Assembly (NCBI RefSeq): GCF_024506435.1
Contig: NZ_JANIET010000001.1
Span: forward strand, 1,364,001 to 1,428,000
DNA from: Pantoea trifolii
GTDB taxonomy: Bacteria > Pseudomonadota > Gammaproteobacteria > Enterobacterales > Enterobacteriaceae
DNA length: 64,000 bases
Direction of reading: 5' to 3'
The notes under the pieces were generated by a model. That model was not told where the DNA came from and did not search any database. It saw only the letters and a list, made by a program, of their open reading frames with translations. How positions within the stretch are numbered: the stretch's first letter is position 1; each line of letters begins with the position of its first letter. Positions 60,945-64,000 of the stretch are shown here, one piece after another. A program made the translations under genes and the position numbers.

Positions 60945-61690
60945 CCACACACTTCGCAGTGCGCGTCCTGCTCCACCTTCATGCTGCGGAATTCTGCGCT
61001 CATCGCGTCGTACATCAGTAAGCGCGCGCTAGCGGGTTGACCGAAAGCCGTCAGCACTTTTAAGGTTTCCATCGCCTGCATCGCGCCAACCACGCCAACC
61101 AGCGGTGCCATCACGCCCGCTTCGACGCAACTTAACACCTGATCGCCAAACAAACGGCTGATGCAGCGATAACAGGGTTCGCCGGGCTGCCAGGTGAAGA
61201 CGCAGAGCTGGCCTTCCATGCGGATCGCCGCGCCGGAGATCAGCGGCACCTTGTGCTGAAAACACAGGCGATTGATCTGCTCGCGGGTATCGACGTTATC
61301 GGTGCAATCCACCACCGCGTCGTGACGCGCAATTAACGCGCTGAGCTGCGCGTCGTCCAGCTGAGCATCAATTGGCTCCAGCTGACAATGCGGATTAATT
61401 GCGTCTAACTGCTGCTGCGCCGAGGCGACTTTTGCCATGCCAATTTTTGCATCGCTGTGCAGGATCTGACGCTGCAGATTGCTCAGGCTAACGGTATCGA
61501 AATCGAGCAAGGTGAGATGTCCCACGCCCGCTGATGCCAGATAAGGCGCAGCCGCACAGCCGAGACCGCCGAGACCGATCACCAACACGCGTGATGCCTT
61601 CAGTTTCTCCTGGCCATCAAAATCAAAACCGCGCAGTACGATCTGGCGGTTATAGCGCAGCATCTCGTCATCGCTCAACTCAACGCTCAT
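60941..61690 (-). CDS. moeB: Molybdopterin-synthase adenylyltransferase MoeB
   Basis: E1-like enzyme of 249 residues (E. coli 249) that adenylates the C-terminal glycine of MoaD for molybdopterin synthesis. The nucleotide-binding GLGGLGCAAAPYLASAGVGHL is near residue 38 and the ATP-contact region DNVDTREQINRLCF near 131. The two zinc-binding cysteine pairs are CYRC (about 173-176) and CEVC at the C-terminus. Its start overlaps the moeA stop by one base, so moeA-moeB form a coupled operon as in E. coli. Confidence 0.97.
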   Translation of the reverse strand: MSVELSDDEMLRYNRQIVLRGFDFDGQEKLKASRVLVIGLGGLGCAAAPYLASAGVGHLTLLDFDTVSLSNLQRQILHSDAKIGMAKVASAQQQLDAINPHCQLEPIDAQLDDAQLSALIARHDAVVDCTDNVDTREQINRLCFQHKVPLISGAAIRMEGQLCVFTWQPGEPCYRCISRLFGDQVLSCVEAGVMAPLVGVVGAMQAMETLKVLTAFGQPASARLLMYDAMSAEFRSMKVEQDAHCEVCG

Positions 61691-62931
61691 TAGCCCTCCA
61701 GCAGCGTATTAAAGGCTTCGATCTCCACCCATTCGCCGGGTTCGACATCGCCGCGATCGCGCTCAAGCACCACAAAGCAGTTGGCCAGCGCAAACGAACT
61801 GAACACATGCGAACCTTGTGCACCGGTGCTGCGCACTTCCAGCACGCCGTCATCGCCACGGCTAACAATTGCACGCTGGAAGTCGAGACGACCCGGCGAT
61901 TTCTTCAAACGCTGGGTGGCGCGTGCGCGTTGGCGCAGCGGCATAATGCGCGTGGTTTGGCCGGTTAAGGTGGCCAGCAGCGGCTGAACTAATTGATAGA
62001 AAGTGACCGCCGCAGAAACCGGATTGCCCGGTAAACCGCAGAACCAGCTATTAGCCAGACGCCCAAAGGCAAAAGGTTTGCCGGGTTTGATAGCCAGTTT
62101 CCAGAAGGTGATGGCGCCGAGCTCTTCCAGCATCGCACGGGTGAAGTCGGCTTCGCCAACCGACACGCCGCCGGTGCTGATCACCACATCGGCCTGACGA
62201 TCGGCTTCGGTAAAGGCGGTACGCAGCGCCGCCTGATCGTCGGCAATGACGCCAAGATCGATCACTTCGCAGCCGAGTTTGTTGAGCATTAACGCCACGG
62301 TAAAGCGGTTGGTGTCGTAAATCTGGCCTTCCGCCAGCGGCTGACCGACCGCTTGCAACTCATCGCCGGTGGAGAAAATTGCCACGCGCAGTTTGCGCAG
62401 CACGCTCACTTCAGCAATGCCCAGCGACGCCAGCAGCGGCAATTCGGCCGCGCCGAGACGCACACCGGCGTCCAGCACCTGTTTGCCCGCCTGAATGTCT
62501 TCGCCGATACGACGAATGTTCTGCGCGGCCTGCACCGGCGCGGTAATCACTATGCCGCCGTCGCGCTGCTCCGTTTGTTCCTGCATCACCACGGCATCAC
62601 AACCGGCGGGAATCGGCGCGCCGGTCATGATGCGGATCACGCTGCCCGCTGGCCATTCGCCGTTAAACGGCGCACCAGCAAAGGCTTTACCGGCCACCGG
62701 CAACACGCGATCGGGCGCGATATCGGCCAGACGCAGCGCATAGCCGTCCATCGCCGAGTTATCAAACGAGGGCACATCAAGCGGTGAAAGAATCGGTTTC
62801 GCGGTGATACGTCCGGCGGCTTCAAACAGCGAGACGTTGAGCGAATCGCTGATCGGCGTCAGCTGTTGCAGCATCTTTTGCTGCGCGTCTTCGAGGGAGA
62901 TTAATCCTGCGGTAAAAGGTTCCATGTCCAA
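61690..62931 (-). CDS. moeA: Molybdopterin molybdenumtransferase MoeA
   Basis: Enzyme of 413 residues (E. coli 411) that inserts molybdate into adenylylated molybdopterin. The MoeA N-terminal domain has [19 protein letters not shown] near residue 52. The linker/beta domain has [19 protein letters not shown] near 105. The MogA-like domain has [27 protein letters not shown] near 265 and GLPGNPVSA near 305. A C-terminal beta domain follows. It is transcribed divergently from iaaA, with a 283-bp gap between. It begins MDMEPF, with ATG 62931 likely. Confidence 0.97.
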   Translation of the reverse strand: MDMEPFTAGLISLEDAQQKMLQQLTPISDSLNVSLFEAAGRITAKPILSPLDVPSFDNSAMDGYALRLADIAPDRVLPVAGKAFAGAPFNGEWPAGSVIRIMTGAPIPAGCDAVVMQEQTEQRDGGIVITAPVQAAQNIRRIGEDIQAGKQVLDAGVRLGAAELPLLASLGIAEVSVLRKLRVAIFSTGDELQAVGQPLAEGQIYDTNRFTVALMLNKLGCEVIDLGVIADDQAALRTAFTEADRQADVVISTGGVSVGEADFTRAMLEELGAITFWKLAIKPGKPFAFGRLANSWFCGLPGNPVSAAVTFYQLVQPLLATLTGQTTRIMPLRQRARATQRLKKSPGRLDFQRAIVSRGDDGVLEVRSTGAQGSHVFSSFALANCFVVLERDRGDVEPGEWVEIEAFNTLLEG

Positions 62932-63015
62932 TTCTGCCTGGTTAATTTCAGATGCGGTCTATTATGGGTAATGCGTGGCCGTTAAGCGAGAGTTGGTGGT
63001 CAGGAAGGGGAATTT

Positions 63016-63039
63016 GTAGGGTCGCCATTTAGGGTGATC
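63016..63039. repeat. Degenerate copy of the GTAGGGTCGCCAT palindrome
   Basis: GTAGGGTCGCCATTTAGGGTGATC keeps the left arm of the family but the right arm no longer pairs. It lies in the 283-bp moeA/iaaA divergent region (62932-63214), which otherwise shows only promoter-like AT tracts. Confidence 0.6.
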
Positions 63040-63214
63040 AGGAAAACCACTCACAACCAAAAAAGCATAATCCACAATAAAAGGTTATGACCGCGCAGGC
63101 AGTTTCTGCTTTACAAGATGAGGGTGCCTTTCTATAGTCGAAAATTGCCAAAAAAAGATGAAAACCATTCTAAATCAGTGTTTTTGGTTCTGATTCCTTC
63201 ACAGGGTACCGGTT

Positions 63215-64000
63215 ATGGCTAAAGCAGTTATCGCAATTCACGGCGGTGCGGGCGCGATTACGCGTGCGGCAATGAGCGTCGAAAAAGAGCAGCACTATCG
63301 TCAGCAACTCAGCGCAATCGTTACCGCAGGCCAGCAAATTCTGGCCGCCGGCGGCAGTGCGCTGGATGCCGTTACAGAAGCCGTGCGCCTGCTGGAAGAG
63401 TGTCCGCTGTTTAACGCAGGCAAGGGCGCGGTGTTCACCCATCAGGGCACGCATGAACTCGATGCCAGCATTATGGATGGCCGCACGCTGGACGTCGGCG
63501 CGGTCGCGGGCGTCAGCCACATTCGCAATCCGATTCTGGCGGCGCGTAAAGTGCTGGAAAACAGTCCGCACGTGCTGTTTATCGGTGCGGGCGCAGAAGC
63601 CTTTGCCGCAGCGCAGGGTTTAGCGCCGGTCGAGGCCGATTTCTTCTCCACGCCGGAGCGCTGGGAACAGCTGCAGCGCGCGCTGCACAGCCAGCAGATG
63701 GTGCTGGATCACGACGGTGAAGCAAACAGCCACAGCGACGATCCGCTGGACCCGGATCGCAAATTCGGCACCGTCGGTGCGGTGGCGCTCGATCTTCAGG
63801 GTAATCTGGCGGCCGCCACCTCAACCGGCGGCATGACCAACAAACAGGCCGGTCGCGTGGGCGATTCGCCGTTGGTCGGCGCGGGCTGCTACGCCAGCAA
63901 CGACACCGTGGCGGTCTCCTGTACCGGCACCGGTGAGGTGTTTATCCGCACGCTCGCCGCCTATGACGTGGCGGCGCAGATGCATTACGCCGGACGCTCG
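63215..64000 (+). CDS. iaaA: Isoaspartyl peptidase / L-asparaginase IaaA (5' part, cut by window end)
   Basis: N-terminal-nucleophile hydrolase that cleaves beta-aspartyl dipeptides and asparagine. The first 262 codons are present and the frame is still open at 64000, so about 50 or so residues should follow. The N-terminus AVIAIHGGAGAI and the segment CPLFNAGKGAVFTHQGTHELDASIMDG match the family. The autocleavage threonine, which becomes the N-terminus of the beta subunit, is in FGTVGAVALD (about residue 187), followed by TSTGGMTNKQAGRVGDSPLVGAGCYA. GGGTACCGGTT precedes the ATG at 63215. In E. coli gsiABCD follows. Confidence 0.95.
   Translation, partial: MAKAVIAIHGGAGAITRAAMSVEKEQHYRQQLSAIVTAGQQILAAGGSALDAVTEAVRLLEECPLFNAGKGAVFTHQGTHELDASIMDGRTLDVGAVAGVSHIRNPILAARKVLENSPHVLFIGAGAEAFAAAQGLAPVEADFFSTPERWEQLQRALHSQQMVLDHDGEANSHSDDPLDPDRKFGTVGAVALDLQGNLAAATSTGGMTNKQAGRVGDSPLVGAGCYASNDTVAVSCTGTGEVFIRTLAAYDVAAQMHYAGRS

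Noticed and set aside
16011..63039. CRISPR-like array of short palindromes
   Set aside because: The GTAGGGTCGCCAT units are far apart, single or paired, have no regular spacers and no cas genes are present.

Overview
The window is a chromosomal segment of an enterobacterium, most likely Pantoea, Erwinia or a close relative (Erwiniaceae). Its backbone follows the Escherichia coli order dinG-ybiB / rlmF-ybiO-glnQPH-dps-rhtA-ompX-mntS-mntR-ybiR / ybiT / moeB-moeA-iaaA. Three catabolic blocks and an efflux operon are set into that backbone. Coding density is high, codon use is GC-rich, and short palindromic repeats sit in many intergenic gaps. I see no rRNA, tRNA, IS element, phage gene or CRISPR array.

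Region by region. 1-1.2 kb: an XRE-cupin regulator and a GNAT acetyltransferase. 1.4-9.5 kb: a LysR regulator divergent from an operon of an argininosuccinate-lyase-like C-N lyase, a polar amino-acid ABC importer (permease, ATPase, binding protein), two tandem polysaccharide-deacetylase-fold proteins and an MmgE/PrpD protein. This block is bracketed by two near-identical 145-bp palindromic repeats. 9.7-12.8 kb: an iron-type dehydrogenase and a guanidinobutyrase-like ureohydrolase, divergent from a second LysR of the same subfamily as the first. 12.8-16 kb: dinG with a LexA box, then ybiB. 16-31.4 kb: an M20 amidohydrolase and a complete histidine-utilisation set (hutUH, hutC, hutD, hutF, hutI, hutG). 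It is followed by a HutC-box-controlled ABC importer whose last gene is a second HAL-fold protein lacking exactly the MIO-forming Ala-Ser-Gly. 31.4-42.2 kb: backbone genes. 42.3-46.5 kb: a tripartite EmrAB/NodT-type efflux operon. 46.9-49.1 kb: an H-NS paralogue and ybiT. 49.4-60.9 kb: a ygc-type carbohydrate block (ygcS, a formaldehyde-activating-enzyme homologue, an aldo/keto reductase, an aldehyde dehydrogenase, LysR, ygcP, ygcE, yqcE, ygcW, ygcU). 60.9-64 kb: moeB, moeA and the first part of iaaA, which is cut by the window end.

How the genes work together. The hut genes encode the five-step route from histidine through urocanate, imidazolonepropionate, formiminoglutamate and formylglutamate to glutamate; HutC boxes precede every hut transcript and the importer. 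In the ygc block, the GlpP-family antiterminator YgcP sits beside two divergent transcripts (yqcE-ygcE and ygcW-ygcU). Each begins with the same RNA element: an identical 14-base arm, a variable inner hairpin and an identical closing arm with a U-run. A perfect CRP box lies between them. The C-N lyase block resembles systems that epimerise and cleave N-substituted aspartates.

The observations most worth following are the MIO-less HAL paralogue in a transporter operon, the paired YgcP leader terminators, the C-N lyase/MmgE block with its catalytic-plus-degenerate deacetylase pair, the Fae homologue outside any methylotrophy context, and a cysteine-rich N-terminal extension on MntS.
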